NCBI GenBank assembly: GCA_026993045.1
Contig: JALWWR010000191.1
Span: 1 to 11,994 of the forward strand
DNA from: Thermodesulfatator sp.
Lineage (GTDB): Bacteria; Desulfobacterota; Thermodesulfobacteria; Thermodesulfobacteriales; Thermodesulfobacteriaceae
DNA: 11,994 bases
Direction of reading: 5' to 3'
Shown: one piece after another, positions 1 through 7,001 of the stretch
How the letters are laid out: each line of letters opens with the position of its first letter
Numbering within the stretch: position 1 is the stretch's first letter
The notes under the pieces: generated by a model
The model's input: only the letters and a program-made list of their open reading frames with translations
Told to the model about the DNA's origin: nothing
Database searches by the model: none
Program-made: the position numbers and the translations under genes

Positions 1-238
1 CAAGAGGGGGAACCACCGAGGCCAAAGAAACCCCTTTAATGCGCATTACCGGGGTTTGGAAGGCTTCTAGGAGCTTTAAGACTTGGGCCAAGAGTTCCTC
101 CGGGGTGTAATCGGTACGGGTTCGAAATCGAAAGACCTTGACCAACAAGCCCTGGCGGGAAAAGAGGCCGCAGGTAGTGGTGGTGTTTCCAATGTCTACG
201 CACCAGATTAGGTCTTCGGATTTTTGAGAAGCAGACAC
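1..238 (-). CDS. coaX: Type III pantothenate kinase, N-terminal part (cut by window edge)
   Basis: Phosphorylates pantothenate with ATP in the first step of coenzyme A synthesis, in the cytoplasm. Translating the minus strand from a GTG at 238 gives 79 codons that run off the window. Residues 14-19 read VDIGNT, the phosphate-binding motif of the ASKHA fold typical of CoaX, followed by a beta hairpin (CGLF). Near the edge lies SLASVVPPL, the usual CoaX segment after about 65-75 residues. The start is set by a strong AGGAGGG at 245-251, six bases before the GTG. This puts the start 31 bases inside the end of prmA, so the two genes are probably translationally coupled as the last genes of the pheA operon. 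Family assignment is firm. The rest of the gene, including later catalytic residues, is not visible. Confidence 0.9.
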   Translation of the reverse strand, partial: MSASQKSEDLIWCVDIGNTTTTCGLFSRQGLLVKVFRFRTRTDYTPEELLAQVLKLLEAFQTPVMRIKGVSLASVVPPL

Positions 239-1017
239 ACCCAACCCTCCTTTTCTTGCCGTTCTTCTATCCGGAGCCCAGCCGTTCGGACAGCCCCCTG
301 GATCTCTTCTTCCATGGTAACCGTAAAGCCCGAGATGAGATATAAGGGATAGTTCTGGAAAGAGGGTAGACCTAAAAGGTCTAGCAAGAGCCCCTTGTAG
401 AGGTTGGCTAGGATTAGGTCCGCCGGCTCTCCTAAGATCTCTAAGATCTCTTTTTCTTGGACCTCTCCCTCCAGGCCGTTAAGTTTTAAGTTGTGTCGGG
501 TTAGGGCTACGCAAAGGGGGTTGCGATCTACGGCTTTGATCTGGGCCCCCAGTTTAGCAGCCAAAAGGCTGAGAAGACCGCTCCCACAGCCCAAGTCTAA
601 GACCCGCGCCAAAGGCCCCCGGGTTTGCCAGAGCCTCCAAAGACCCTCTAGCATCATCTGGGTGGTGGGATGTTTCCCGCTGCCAAAGACCACCCCGGGA
701 TCATAATAAAGGTCATAGGGGCCTTTTTCCCACACCGGCGCCCACCAGAAAGGACCAATTTTAAAAGGGCTTAAGTCCCGGCCCTCTCCCCAAGAGGAAA
801 AGGGAACCGCCGCCGAAAGCTCAAATTTTAAATCGTAACGGCTCGGGATCTCCTGACAGAGGGCCTCTTTGGGCCGGTGGAAGAAGAGTACCGTGAGGTC
901 TTCTTCTTCCCAGCAGCCTATGAAATCGGGGTCTTTTAAGGTCCTGAGGTCTGGGTGGGTCCCGGAGAAGGCGTAAAGGTAGAGGGTCTCGTATTTTTTA
1001 TAAGGGGGCTTCAACAT
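208..1017 (-). CDS. prmA: Ribosomal protein L11 methyltransferase PrmA
   Basis: SAM-dependent methyltransferase that trimethylates ribosomal protein L11 in the cytoplasm. The 269-aa protein shows the PrmA signature DPGVVFGSGKHPTTQ at residues 106-120 (family DPGxAFGTGxHxTT), the SAM-binding motif I VLDLGCGSG at 139-147, an acidic motif-II position (AVDRNP, 162-167) and the catalytic-region ILANL at 202-206. It is somewhat shorter than the usual 290-300 aa, mainly in the N-terminal L11-recognition domain, so substrate contacts may differ. The ATG at 1017 lies 20 bases inside the end of the M48 peptidase gene and lacks a strong ribosome binding site, which suggests coupled translation. It overlaps coaX by 31 bases. 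The methyltransferase assignment is secure. L11 as substrate rests on the family signature. Confidence 0.92.
   Translation of the reverse strand: MLKPPYKKYETLYLYAFSGTHPDLRTLKDPDFIGCWEEEDLTVLFFHRPKEALCQEIPSRYDLKFELSAAVPFSSWGEGRDLSPFKIGPFWWAPVWEKGPYDLYYDPGVVFGSGKHPTTQMMLEGLWRLWQTRGPLARVLDLGCGSGLLSLLAAKLGAQIKAVDRNPLCVALTRHNLKLNGLEGEVQEKEILEILGEPADLILANLYKGLLLDLLGLPSFQNYPLYLISGFTVTMEEEIQGAVRTAGLRIEERQEKEGWVCLLLKNPKT
245..251 (-). promoter_or_regulatory. Ribosome binding site of coaX, inside prmA
   Basis: AGGAGGG on the minus strand, six bases upstream of the GTG at 238. It selects a non-ATG start lying within the 3' end of prmA. Confidence 0.75.
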
Positions 1018-2734
1018 GGCTACAAAACTTTCTTTTTCGCCGATGGTAATAGTCTATCTTCTTTTTCCGTTCTTGGGCCTTCTTTAAGGCCTCTCTTGCC
1101 GCTTGACAGGCTAAGGCCTTCTTTCCGTTTTGATGGTAAGCCTCCGCCAGAGTGTCTAGCACTTCCGGGGAGGGATCTTTTTGGGCCGCTTTTTGGGCTA
1201 GAAGCAAGGCCCTTTGGGGTTCTCGCAAGGCGGGATCTTGGGCCGTAAGGAGCAACCAAGCCAAATTGTTAAGGAGCCAGGGATCTTGAGGGGCAAACTT
1301 GAGGGCCTTTTCATAGACCCGTAAGGCCTCTGCCTCCCATCCTTGGGATAGGAGAAAGTCTCCTAGGGCTCGAAGCCATTCGGGGTGGGCCTCGGCCTTT
1401 TTCTCCAGCCCCTCGTAAACATTTTTTAGGGCGTGATGTCGCAGGTTTTGGGCCGGAGGAGAAAACCCTAAAGCCAGCCCTAGGACTACTAGAAGAGTCC
1501 AAGAGGTAAGGATGCGGCGCACCTTGGTGTGATGACGTTGGGCTGTCTGGGGGTTAAGGGCTACGGATTGCAAGAACCGGATCCGTTCCTCGATGCTGAA
1601 GTGATGCCAGCTAGGGGCCCGGCGCAGACCGGAGACCGAAGCGATCTTCTCTAAAGAAGTGATCAGCCCATTCACCGAACCCAGGCTTTTTAGGGCGTAA
1701 AGATCGGCCTGGCGCTCGAAATTCCGCATAACGAAGCCCAAAAGATAGCGGAAGTAAAGGACCACCACTGCTCCCAGAAACAAGATAAAGCCGATCTCCG
1801 GCCAGAGTCGAAAGCGAAGGTTAGAAGAAAAGAACCATTCCGGAAAGGGGAAAAGGGCCAAAAAGAGGAGCCAGGCCGGCTCCAAAAGATAATAGACCAA
1901 AACTACAAAGGCGATGAGAAAGGAGAGAAGCCAAGGGATATGACGGTGTTTTACGTGTCCAATCTCGTGGGCTATCACGGAAAGGGTCTCAGCTTCAGAA
2001 AGTAAAGAAAGAAGACCAGGAGAGATCAAAAGATACCGGAAGGGATAAAACAAGCCCATCACCCCGGCGGTGAGCAACCGGCCTTCAAAGGGCAGCCACA
2101 AATAGATCTGCCCTACCTTTACTTTTTCTTGCTGTAAGAGGCCTTCAATCCTTTGGCGCATTTCGGTGGGAGGGAACTTCCGCGTGGGCCAGAATTTGAC
2201 GGCTAGATAAGGGAAAAAGAGCCCCAGCAAAGCCAAGAAGAGGGGCCAGAAAAGGGCCTCTGGAAGATCCGGTTTGAAAGAAAAAAGGAGGTTTTCTAAA
2301 GCTTGGGCCAAAAACCAAGGCAAGATTAAGGGCAAGAGCAGTTTTAGTTGGGAAGATATGTATTGCCCTCGGGAAAGATCCATGAGATAGTGGCGCCTTT
2401 CGAGTCGGGCTGCCAGGGCCCAGCTCAAGAAGAGATAATGGAGATAGAAGAGGATGCCCCACCATTCATAGACTAGATAGGCTGGCAGGTGCAGCAGGGC
2501 CACATCCAAAAAGAGAAAAAAGAGGGCCCATTTCAGGATCTGACGCTGTCGCAAGACGAACTGAAGGCTGTCTTGGGCGGTGGCCAAAAGACGTTGAACC
2601 AAGACTAGCCAGAGGAATTCTTTGGAAAGGAAAAGGATTAAGACCTGGGAGGCGGGGAGCGGGCCTTTTTGGACCGGCCAGGCTCCCCATAAGATCAAGG
2701 CCAGAAAGAAATAGAGGATCTCATCATAAAACAC
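998..2734 (-). CDS. Multi-pass membrane M48 metalloprotease with C-terminal TPR repeats
   Basis: Predicted zinc endopeptidase of the M48 family (HtpX/Ste24/BepA group) acting at the membrane, probably in envelope protein quality control. The HEIGH zinc motif is at residues 256-260. The third ligand is probably E340 in the family motif ERQAD (340-344), and HHFSIEERI (377-385) matches the conserved 'HPxxxERI' stretch. About six hydrophobic segments precede the catalytic domain (roughly 5-20, 32-50, 68-87, 94-112, 130-150, 160-180). Two more follow at 268-292 and 312-335, and one at 408-424. The last 150 residues (about 430-555) form TPR-like helical pairs, ending in a basic tail. The start is a GTG six bases after the fmdB stop with no clear ribosome binding site. 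No in-frame ATG is close. Membrane topology and substrates cannot be read from the sequence. Confidence 0.88.
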   Translation of the reverse strand: MFYDEILYFFLALILWGAWPVQKGPLPASQVLILFLSKEFLWLVLVQRLLATAQDSLQFVLRQRQILKWALFFLFLDVALLHLPAYLVYEWWGILFYLHYLFLSWALAARLERRHYLMDLSRGQYISSQLKLLLPLILPWFLAQALENLLFSFKPDLPEALFWPLFLALLGLFFPYLAVKFWPTRKFPPTEMRQRIEGLLQQEKVKVGQIYLWLPFEGRLLTAGVMGLFYPFRYLLISPGLLSLLSEAETLSVIAHEIGHVKHRHIPWLLSFLIAFVVLVYYLLEPAWLLFLALFPFPEWFFSSNLRFRLWPEIGFILFLGAVVVLYFRYLLGFVMRNFERQADLYALKSLGSVNGLITSLEKIASVSGLRRAPSWHHFSIEERIRFLQSVALNPQTAQRHHTKVRRILTSWTLLVVLGLALGFSPPAQNLRHHALKNVYEGLEKKAEAHPEWLRALGDFLLSQGWEAEALRVYEKALKFAPQDPWLLNNLAWLLLTAQDPALREPQRALLLAQKAAQKDPSPEVLDTLAEAYHQNGKKALACQAAREALKKAQERKKKIDYYHRRKRKFCSHVEAPL

Positions 2735-2740
2735 GAGCGT

Positions 2741-2977
2741 CTAAGAGGACTTGGAGGACTGGTCGCCCGAATCCTTGGTGCCTTCCTTCTTTTGATTCTT
2801 ACGCCCATAGTCGGTGACATACCATCCGCTACCTTTTAAGACGAAGGAGCTTTGGCTAATAAGCTTGTGCAAGGGGCCCCCGCAAACCTCGCAGGTCTTT
2901 AAAGGATCCTCCGTAATTTTCTGCCACACCTCCACCTTTCGACCGCAGGCTTCACACTGGTACTCATAAATGGGCAT
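2741..2977 (-). CDS. FmdB/CxxC-CxxC family zinc-ribbon regulatory protein
   Basis: Small 78-aa protein of the FmdB/SSSS putative regulatory family. The start [12 protein letters not shown] is the family hallmark. Cysteines C8, C11, C29 and C32 form a CxxC-x17-CxxC zinc ribbon. The tail is hydrophilic and Lys/Ser/Asp rich and looks disordered. The ATG has an excellent GGAGGTGA at 2984-2991. It begins 14 bases inside the end of the upstream zincin gene and is followed six bases later by the M48 gene. The family has been linked to regulation of amidase/formamidase genes in some bacteria, but its biochemical role is not established. Here the neighbourhood suggests only co-expression with metalloproteins. 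Family call is sure, function is not. Confidence 0.88.
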   Translation of the reverse strand: MPIYEYQCEACGRKVEVWQKITEDPLKTCEVCGGPLHKLISQSSFVLKGSGWYVTDYGRKNQKKEGTKDSGDQSSKSS

Positions 2978-3500
2978 GGCCTTTCACCTCCCTTTCGTAG
3001 TTTTGGTCAAAATAAGCCAGGGTTTCGGGAAGTCCTGGGATAAACCTTATGGGTTTTAAGAGTTCTTTAGTCTGACGATGCACCTTGCGTTCCTCCTCCC
3101 ATCGCTCTTTAGGAGTGGCGAAATAAGAGGCCTCATAGCGGGCAAAACGCACCATATGCACCAATTCGTGGGTAAAAATATAAAGCAGAAAGGCGGGGAG
3201 AAAACCCCGGCCAAAGGGTAAAGGCCGGGCGTAGGGGAAAAATAGATAGTAAAGGTCTCGGCCCCTTTTTCCCGAAGGATTTTCAGCCTTAACCAGGGCG
3301 CTCAAGGCCTCGGAAGGAAAGGGCCAGGATTTTAGAAACTTTACCTCGTACCAGAGCTGACGCTGGACCCGAGGGGAGGGGGCGTAACGTTCGAAGACTA
3401 GTTCTTCGGCCAAGGCCGAGGTCTCGGCCAAGAGATAAGAACAAGGCAGGAGCTTGGCCTTGGGTCTTAAAAATGGCCGCGTGGGTAAGAACCAAGCCAT
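2964..3500 (-). CDS. Unknown small protein with HExxH zincin motif
   Basis: I do not recognise the family by name. Counting from the ATG at 3500 (178 aa), residues 111-115 read HELVH within [12 protein letters not shown], a hydrophobic helix flanking an HExxH pair. This is the classic zinc-binding helix of gluzincin/SprT-like proteins. A Glu cluster about 20 residues later (EEERKVH, 135-141) could supply a third ligand, but this is a guess. No signal peptide or membrane segment is evident, so a cytoplasmic protein is likely. Start choice is uncertain. The frame stays open to an ATG at 3539, and a TTG at 3515 has AGAGG ten bases upstream. The ATG at 3500 gives the smaller overlap (34 bases) with pheA. 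It lies between pheA and fmdB with both ends overlapping neighbours, so it is certainly co-transcribed. Confidence 0.75.
   Translation of the reverse strand: MAWFLPTRPFLRPKAKLLPCSYLLAETSALAEELVFERYAPSPRVQRQLWYEVKFLKSWPFPSEALSALVKAENPSGKRGRDLYYLFFPYARPLPFGRGFLPAFLLYIFTHELVHMVRFARYEASYFATPKERWEEERKVHRQTKELLKPIRFIPGLPETLAYFDQNYEREVKGHAHL
2984..2991 (-). promoter_or_regulatory. Strong ribosome binding site of the FmdB-type gene
   Basis: GGAGGTGA on the minus strand, nine bases from GGAGG to the ATG. It lies within the last codons of the upstream zincin gene. Confidence 0.7.
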
Positions 3501-4552
3501 TGGAGATGCAGACAAAGGGGACGGACCTCTTCTACGCATTCTTTAAGGGGCGATTCCTCAAGGTGCCCTTCACAGTCCAGGAAAAAGAGATAACGCCAGG
3601 GCTCGCTCTTGGCTGGACGGCTCTCGATCTTGCTGAGGTTGATCTTTCTTTTGGCAAAGGCCTCTAATACCTGATGTAAGGCCCCGGGCTTGTCTTGTAC
3701 GCTAAAAAAGAGGGAGGTCTTGTCTGCCCCGGTGGGGGCCGGGGACTCCTTTCCTATAATCCAGAAGCGGGTCACGTTTCCCTTGTAATCTTCGATATGC
3801 TGGGCCACCACTTGGAGATGGTAAGTGCGGGCCGCTAGGGGGCTGGCAATGGCCGCTACCGAAGGGTCCACTGCGGCCCACCGGGCCGCCAAGGCCGTGG
3901 AAGCCACCTCCTCCGTGGCCACCGCCGGCAAATTTTTCCGGAGCCACCGCCGACACTGGGCCAAAGCGTGGGGATGCGAAAGGACCTTTTTGATGTCCTC
4001 TTTCCTTCCAGTCTGGTTGAGGAGATTGTGGGTAATGGGGATATAGACTTCCCCACCGATACGCACTTTATATTGGGAGAAGGCGTCCAAGGTGGCAGAA
4101 ACCGTACCCTCTATGGAGTTCTCCACCGGCACCACTCCAAAACGGGTCCGTTCGCTTTCTACCTCTTCAAAGACGTCCAGGACCGTTTCCACCGGCAAAC
4201 ATTCTACAGTTCGGCCGAAATATTCTAGGGCCGCCATGTGGCTAAAGGTGGCCTCTGGTCCCAGATAAGCTACCCGAGTGGGCTCTTGGGCTTGCCGGCA
4301 GGTGTTAATAATCTCCAGCAATATGGCCCGCAAAGATTCTTCAGGGAAGACCCCGCGATTTAAACTTAGCAAACGTTGCAGGACCTGCCTTTCCCTCGAA
4401 AGATCAAGGCTGGTGCGACCTTCCTGGCGCTTGATCTCTCCAATCTGTTTTACGATCTGAAACCGCTGCTGCAAGATCTCCACCAGCTGGCGGTCCAACT
4501 CGTCTATTTTTTTTCGCAATTTTTCGATTTCTGAGAGGGTTCCCTTGGGCAT
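3467..4552 (-). CDS. pheA: Bifunctional chorismate mutase / prephenate dehydratase
   Basis: Converts chorismate to prephenate and then to phenylpyruvate, committing carbon to phenylalanine. The 361-aa length and domain order match the standard P-protein. AroQ-type chorismate mutase spans residues 5-90 (RKKIDELDRQLVEILQQR region). Prephenate dehydratase spans 93-268, with VAYLGPEATFSH (94-105), GVVPVENSIEGTV (139-151), SHPHALAQC (192-200) and the catalytic TRF at 261-263. A C-terminal ACT domain spans 278-355, with GAL (290-292) and ESRP (310-313), the phenylalanine-binding motifs, so feedback inhibition by phenylalanine is expected. The ATG at 4552 has no strong ribosome binding site. It follows a 95-base gap carrying a promoter-like sequence and so appears to lead the six-gene minus-strand operon ending in coaX. 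Confidence 0.96.
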   Translation of the reverse strand: MPKGTLSEIEKLRKKIDELDRQLVEILQQRFQIVKQIGEIKRQEGRTSLDLSRERQVLQRLLSLNRGVFPEESLRAILLEIINTCRQAQEPTRVAYLGPEATFSHMAALEYFGRTVECLPVETVLDVFEEVESERTRFGVVPVENSIEGTVSATLDAFSQYKVRIGGEVYIPITHNLLNQTGRKEDIKKVLSHPHALAQCRRWLRKNLPAVATEEVASTALAARWAAVDPSVAAIASPLAARTYHLQVVAQHIEDYKGNVTRFWIIGKESPAPTGADKTSLFFSVQDKPGALHQVLEAFAKRKINLSKIESRPAKSEPWRYLFFLDCEGHLEESPLKECVEEVRPLCLHLQWLGSYPRGHF

Positions 4553-4595
4553 CTTGGGCTAACCTGGTCTAAGAGGATTAAGGCCTTTTTCCATA

Positions 4596-4623
4596 ACTAT
4601 AATGTCTTTTCCGAAAAATCCAA
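4596..4623 (-). promoter_or_regulatory. Putative sigma-70-type promoter of pheA operon
   Basis: On the minus strand TTGGAT (4618-4623) and TATAGT (4596-4601) are separated by 16 bases. The -10 box matches five of six consensus bases and the -35 box only three. Initiation near 4589 would leave a leader of about 37 bases before the pheA ATG. This is the only gap longer than a few bases in the minus-strand block. No leader peptide or attenuator hairpin was seen. Confidence 0.45.
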
Positions 4624-4647
4624 CTAGGATGGCTTTCTAAAAGCGGT

Positions 4648-5280
4648 TTAAGGAGGCCAAGGATGGCAGTCCCGGGCTGGGCAGTAGCCGGCCCGAAAGG
4701 CCTCTTCAAGGTTGCGGAAGATGCGCTTTTTCTTAATCCGCCGGGCGTAAGGACAATGGGGCCGGTGGAACCGGCGAGATCTTTGGTTGCCGATATAAAA
4801 GGGCTCTTTGGAGTTTAAGGTGGCGAAAATTCCCCGACGTTTCTGAAGAGCCTGGCGTTGAACTCGGAGCAGCCGGGAAAAGTATTTAGTGCTTCTGGGA
4901 TAGAAACACACCATGGCCAGGCCTTCTTCCACCAGGACTTCTGAGACCAAACGTCCATCTGGCAGAAAAAGATAACCCAGGAGACGCCCGTAACGGTCCC
5001 GTTTTCTCTGAGAGGGTTCGAGATAGAGCCTTTTTCCCTTCACCAAGGCCTGATTTTTATGGAAGGCTTCCCGGGCCAGAGGTTCCGGTGGGCGACCTTT
5101 AGGGTGAAGTTCCGGGGCGTTAATGCCGGCGTAGCGCAAGACGGTGCCGTTTTTAAGGACCACCGTATCCCCGTCTATCACCCGGACCACTTCCACCCAC
5201 CGGCCGGCAAGGGCCAGGGCGGCGCTGAGCAGGATCAGGCCTAAAGTTTTGAACCAGACTTTACCGTTCACGGTTTTCAC
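4648..5280 (-). CDS. Secreted thermonuclease-like (SNase) protein with C-terminal Ada-type zinc site
   Basis: Predicted exported nuclease of the staphylococcal nuclease fold. From the GTG at 5280 (210 aa), Lys-containing residues 2-11 precede a hydrophobic run TLGLILLSAALALA (12-25), a credible signal peptide. The SNase core (about 28-155) has VIDGDT (35-39 region, D36 and D38), R49, GINAPE ending at E57, and DRYGR ending at R99. These match the catalytic Arg35, Glu43 and Arg87 of the Staphylococcus aureus enzyme. The residue matching calcium ligand Asp40 is Asn54. The last 50 residues read IGNQRSRRFHRPHCPYA then GYCPARDC, an Ada-like metal-binding module (H172, C176, C200, C205). Possible GTG starts are 5313, 5280 and 5271, none with a ribosome binding site. 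5280 or 5271 gives the best signal peptide and avoids overlap with the divergent gene at 5297. Confidence 0.88.
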   Translation of the reverse strand: MKTVNGKVWFKTLGLILLSAALALAGRWVEVVRVIDGDTVVLKNGTVLRYAGINAPELHPKGRPPEPLAREAFHKNQALVKGKRLYLEPSQRKRDRYGRLLGYLFLPDGRLVSEVLVEEGLAMVCFYPRSTKYFSRLLRVQRQALQKRRGIFATLNSKEPFYIGNQRSRRFHRPHCPYARRIKKKRIFRNLEEAFRAGYCPARDCHPWPP

Positions 5281-5288
5281 TTTATATA
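5260..5288 (+). promoter_or_regulatory. Putative promoter of the 130-aa gene and rpe, with palindromic -10
   Basis: TTTACC (5260-5265), a 17-base spacer and TATATA (5283-5288) on the plus strand. The predicted start point is about 5295-5297, at or next to the ATG at 5297, so the mRNA may be leaderless. TATATA is its own reverse complement and could also act as a -10 (TGTATATAAAG) for the nuclease on the minus strand. No good minus-strand -35 was found. Confidence 0.4.
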
Positions 5289-5296
5289 CAAGGGAT

Positions 5297-5689
5297 ATGC
5301 TTGAAAAGGCCACCCGTAAAGAACCGGTCTTGATTCAGACCCCTGCGGGGTTGTTTTTGGGTCTAGTCTGTTTCCACCACGGGTTTGAGAGCCTAAACTT
5401 CGTCTTGGAGAAGCGGGAGTTTTTTGATTTTGAGTGGCCGGCCATGGTCCTGGCGGATAACACCGGGCTCAAGCCTCTCTTTCTGGGGTTGGACCATATT
5501 GTGGTCCAGCGGGCCAACGTAGTCTGGTACAGCACCTCTATCCCAGAGCCCCTTCTAAGTCAGTATCGTTTGCGTCTGCCTCAGCCTCCCTCTCCCCCTT
5601 CGCCGCCAAGCCCCCCTAGACCATCGCGAAAGGAAAAGGAAGAAAAGATCGTGGTCTTTCCGGGTCTCAACAAGGACGAGGAACGATGA
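5297..5689 (+). CDS. Unknown 130-aa protein, Sm-like N-terminal region and proline-rich linker
   Basis: I do not recognise a characterised function. Residues 8-80 look like a small beta-rich domain: [14 protein letters not shown], then LNFVLE, then a strand ending [13 protein letters not shown]. This pattern resembles small Sm-like/DUF6812-type domains, an impression rather than a match. Residues 95-109 are a run of PPS units ([15 protein letters not shown]), followed by a charged RKEKEEK segment and a short hydrophobic end (IVVFPGL). There is no signal peptide or membrane segment. The frame stays open upstream to 5144, but that stretch is antisense to the nuclease and lacks a better start. 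The ATG at 5297 has only AAGGG two bases before it. It overlaps rpe by ATGA and so is co-translated with it. Confidence 0.7.
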   Translation: MLEKATRKEPVLIQTPAGLFLGLVCFHHGFESLNFVLEKREFFDFEWPAMVLADNTGLKPLFLGLDHIVVQRANVVWYSTSIPEPLLSQYRLRLPQPPSPPSPPSPPRPSRKEKEEKIVVFPGLNKDEER

Positions 5690-6345
5690 TTAAGATCGCG
5701 CCTTCCCTCTTGTCAGCGGATTTCAGTCGTTTGGCCGAGGAGGTGCGGGCCGTAGAAAAGGCCGGGGCCGATCTCTTGCATCTAGACGTCATGGACGGAC
5801 ATTTCGTCCCCAATTTGACCTTTGGTCCGGGGCTAATTGCGGCCCTGCGGCCCCATACCCGTCTGCCCTTTGACGTGCACCTGATGATCGAAGAACCAGA
5901 CCGTTATTTGGAGCGTTTCGCCCAGGCTGGGGCGGACTGGATCTCGGTCCACGCCGAGGCCTGCCGCCATCTCCATCGCACGGTAAGTCGGATCAAAGAG
6001 CTGGGGAAAAAGGCGGGGGTGGCCCTTAACCCTGCTACTCCCTTGGAAGCGCTTTATTGGATTTTACCGGAGCTGGACTTCGTCCTCATTATGAGTGTCA
6101 ATCCGGGGTTTGGAGGCCAGAAATTCATCCCCCAGGCCTTAAAAAAGATCCAGGCCCTTAAGGCCTGGATCGAAAAAGAGGCCTTACCTGTGACCATTCA
6201 GGTGGACGGAGGCCTTAACCCCGAGACGGCTCCTCAAGTGATCGAGGCCGGGGCGCAGGTGTTGGTGGCTGGATCGGCGGTCTTTGAGGCCCCGGACTAC
6301 GCCCAGGCCATAGCGGCCTTAAGAGCGGCGGCGGTAGCTCCATAA
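5686..6345 (+). CDS. rpe: Ribulose-phosphate 3-epimerase
   Basis: Interconverts ribulose 5-phosphate and xylulose 5-phosphate in the non-oxidative pentose phosphate pathway (and the Calvin cycle where present). The 219-aa TIM-barrel protein begins [10 protein letters not shown] and has [17 protein letters not shown] (32-48), containing metal ligands H32 and D34. H65 lies in [16 protein letters not shown] is at 136-145, and the second catalytic Asp D174 is in VDGG. Length and all key residues are standard. The ATG overlaps the stop of the upstream unknown gene (ATGA), with GAGG a few bases before. The 3' end overlaps the convergent pgsA-like gene by 27 bases. Confidence 0.97.
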   Translation: MIKIAPSLLSADFSRLAEEVRAVEKAGADLLHLDVMDGHFVPNLTFGPGLIAALRPHTRLPFDVHLMIEEPDRYLERFAQAGADWISVHAEACRHLHRTVSRIKELGKKAGVALNPATPLEALYWILPELDFVLIMSVNPGFGGQKFIPQALKKIQALKAWIEKEALPVTIQVDGGLNPETAPQVIEAGAQVLVAGSAVFEAPDYAQAIAALRAAAVAP

Positions 6346-6347
6346 GG
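6317..6347. repeat. Imperfect inverted repeat spanning the two convergent stop codons
   Basis: CCTTA (6317-6321) pairs with TAAGG (6343-6347) and GAGC (6323-6326) with GCTC (6337-6340). A small internal loop separates the two stems and the terminal loop is GC rich with ten bases. The rpe stop TAA (6343-6345) and the complement of the pgsA stop (6319-6321) pair with each other. There is no T-run on either side, so it is at best a weak bidirectional terminator or a stabilising 3' hairpin. Confidence 0.5.
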
Positions 6348-6996
6348 TCTCTACTAAGAAGTAAAGCCCTAAGCTTACCAGCACCAAAGGCCAGAGCCGG
6401 CCGCTCCAAGGAAAAAGGAGCAAGAGCCCCAAGGGTAGAAGAAGGCCTCCCAAGAGGGTGCCAGGCTGAGCCTTGCGGAACAAGGAGGGAAAGACTTGGG
6501 CGTAAGGCCAGGCACTGACCCAGGTCAAGAAGACCACGCTTCCTAAAGTCCCTTGAATCAAGGGTTCTCCCCAAGTGGGGCTGAAGCCTCCGGCAAGGAT
6601 GATGATCCCGGCCCCTAACATCTGAAAGGTGGTCTTTACCCGGGCTAGGGACCAGACCTTAAGTTTTTCGGGAAAGAGGGAACGGGCCAGAGAGACCAGG
6701 ATCTCCCTCAAGATAAGGAGGGCCACCGGCCAGAAGGGCACATACTCTAAGCGGTTTAACAAAAGATAGGTGACACTAACAAAGATCTTGTCCGCCACCG
6801 GGTCTAGTAAGGCCCCCAGGGGGGTGCTTCCCTGGCGACGAGCCAGACGGCCATCCAAGAAATCGGTAAGCCCCAGGAGAGAGCCTAAGCCTACCGCAGT
6901 GAGTTTAGATTCCGGACCTCCGAAAAGCAGTAGGCAAGGTACCGGTAAAAGGAAGATTCGCAAAAGGGTCAAGCGATTGGGGGTGATCTTTAACAT
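6319..6996 (-). CDS. pgsA: CDP-alcohol phosphatidyltransferase, PgsA-like
   Basis: Integral membrane enzyme, most likely CDP-diacylglycerol-glycerol-3-phosphate 3-phosphatidyltransferase, which makes phosphatidylglycerol phosphate. The start [11 protein letters not shown] is typical of PgsA. The CDP-alcohol motif has D45, D48-G49, A52-R53, G61, D65 and D69. The spacing between AR and G is seven residues (RQGSTPL) rather than the usual eight. The 225-aa protein exceeds the usual 180-190 by a C-terminal extension (from about residue 178) with two extra hydrophobic segments and an RRRS end. It starts five bases after the DksA-like gene, with only a distant purine-rich site, and is the last gene of the purH-like operon. 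Other members of the superfamily (for example phosphatidylinositol phosphate synthase-like enzymes) share the motif, so the exact acceptor is less sure. Confidence 0.87.
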   Translation of the reverse strand: MLKITPNRLTLLRIFLLPVPCLLLFGGPESKLTAVGLGSLLGLTDFLDGRLARRQGSTPLGALLDPVADKIFVSVTYLLLNRLEYVPFWPVALLILREILVSLARSLFPEKLKVWSLARVKTTFQMLGAGIIILAGGFSPTWGEPLIQGTLGSVVFLTWVSAWPYAQVFPSLFRKAQPGTLLGGLLLPLGLLLLFPWSGRLWPLVLVSLGLYFLVETLWSYRRRS

Positions 6997-7001
6997 CTAG
7001 T

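Noticed and set aside
432..449. Tandem 9-bp repeat CTAAGATCT
   Set aside because: It lies in prmA and simply encodes the repeated EIL-EIL residues. Two copies are not meaningful as a repeat element.
3501..3539. Longer start of the zincin at 3539
   Set aside because: It deepens overlap with pheA to 73 bases without a good ribosome binding site. It is not excluded; the TTG at 3515 is another option.
4632..4644. Small hairpin GCTTT-CTA-AAAGC just after the nuclease stop as a terminator
   Set aside because: The stem is five base pairs with mostly A-T pairs and there is no T-run following on the minus strand. It is too weak to call.
5144..5296. N-terminal extension of the 130-aa protein
   Set aside because: The extra residues are Arg/Thr-rich low-quality sequence antisense to the nuclease signal region. 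The downstream ATG with the promoter ahead is more credible.
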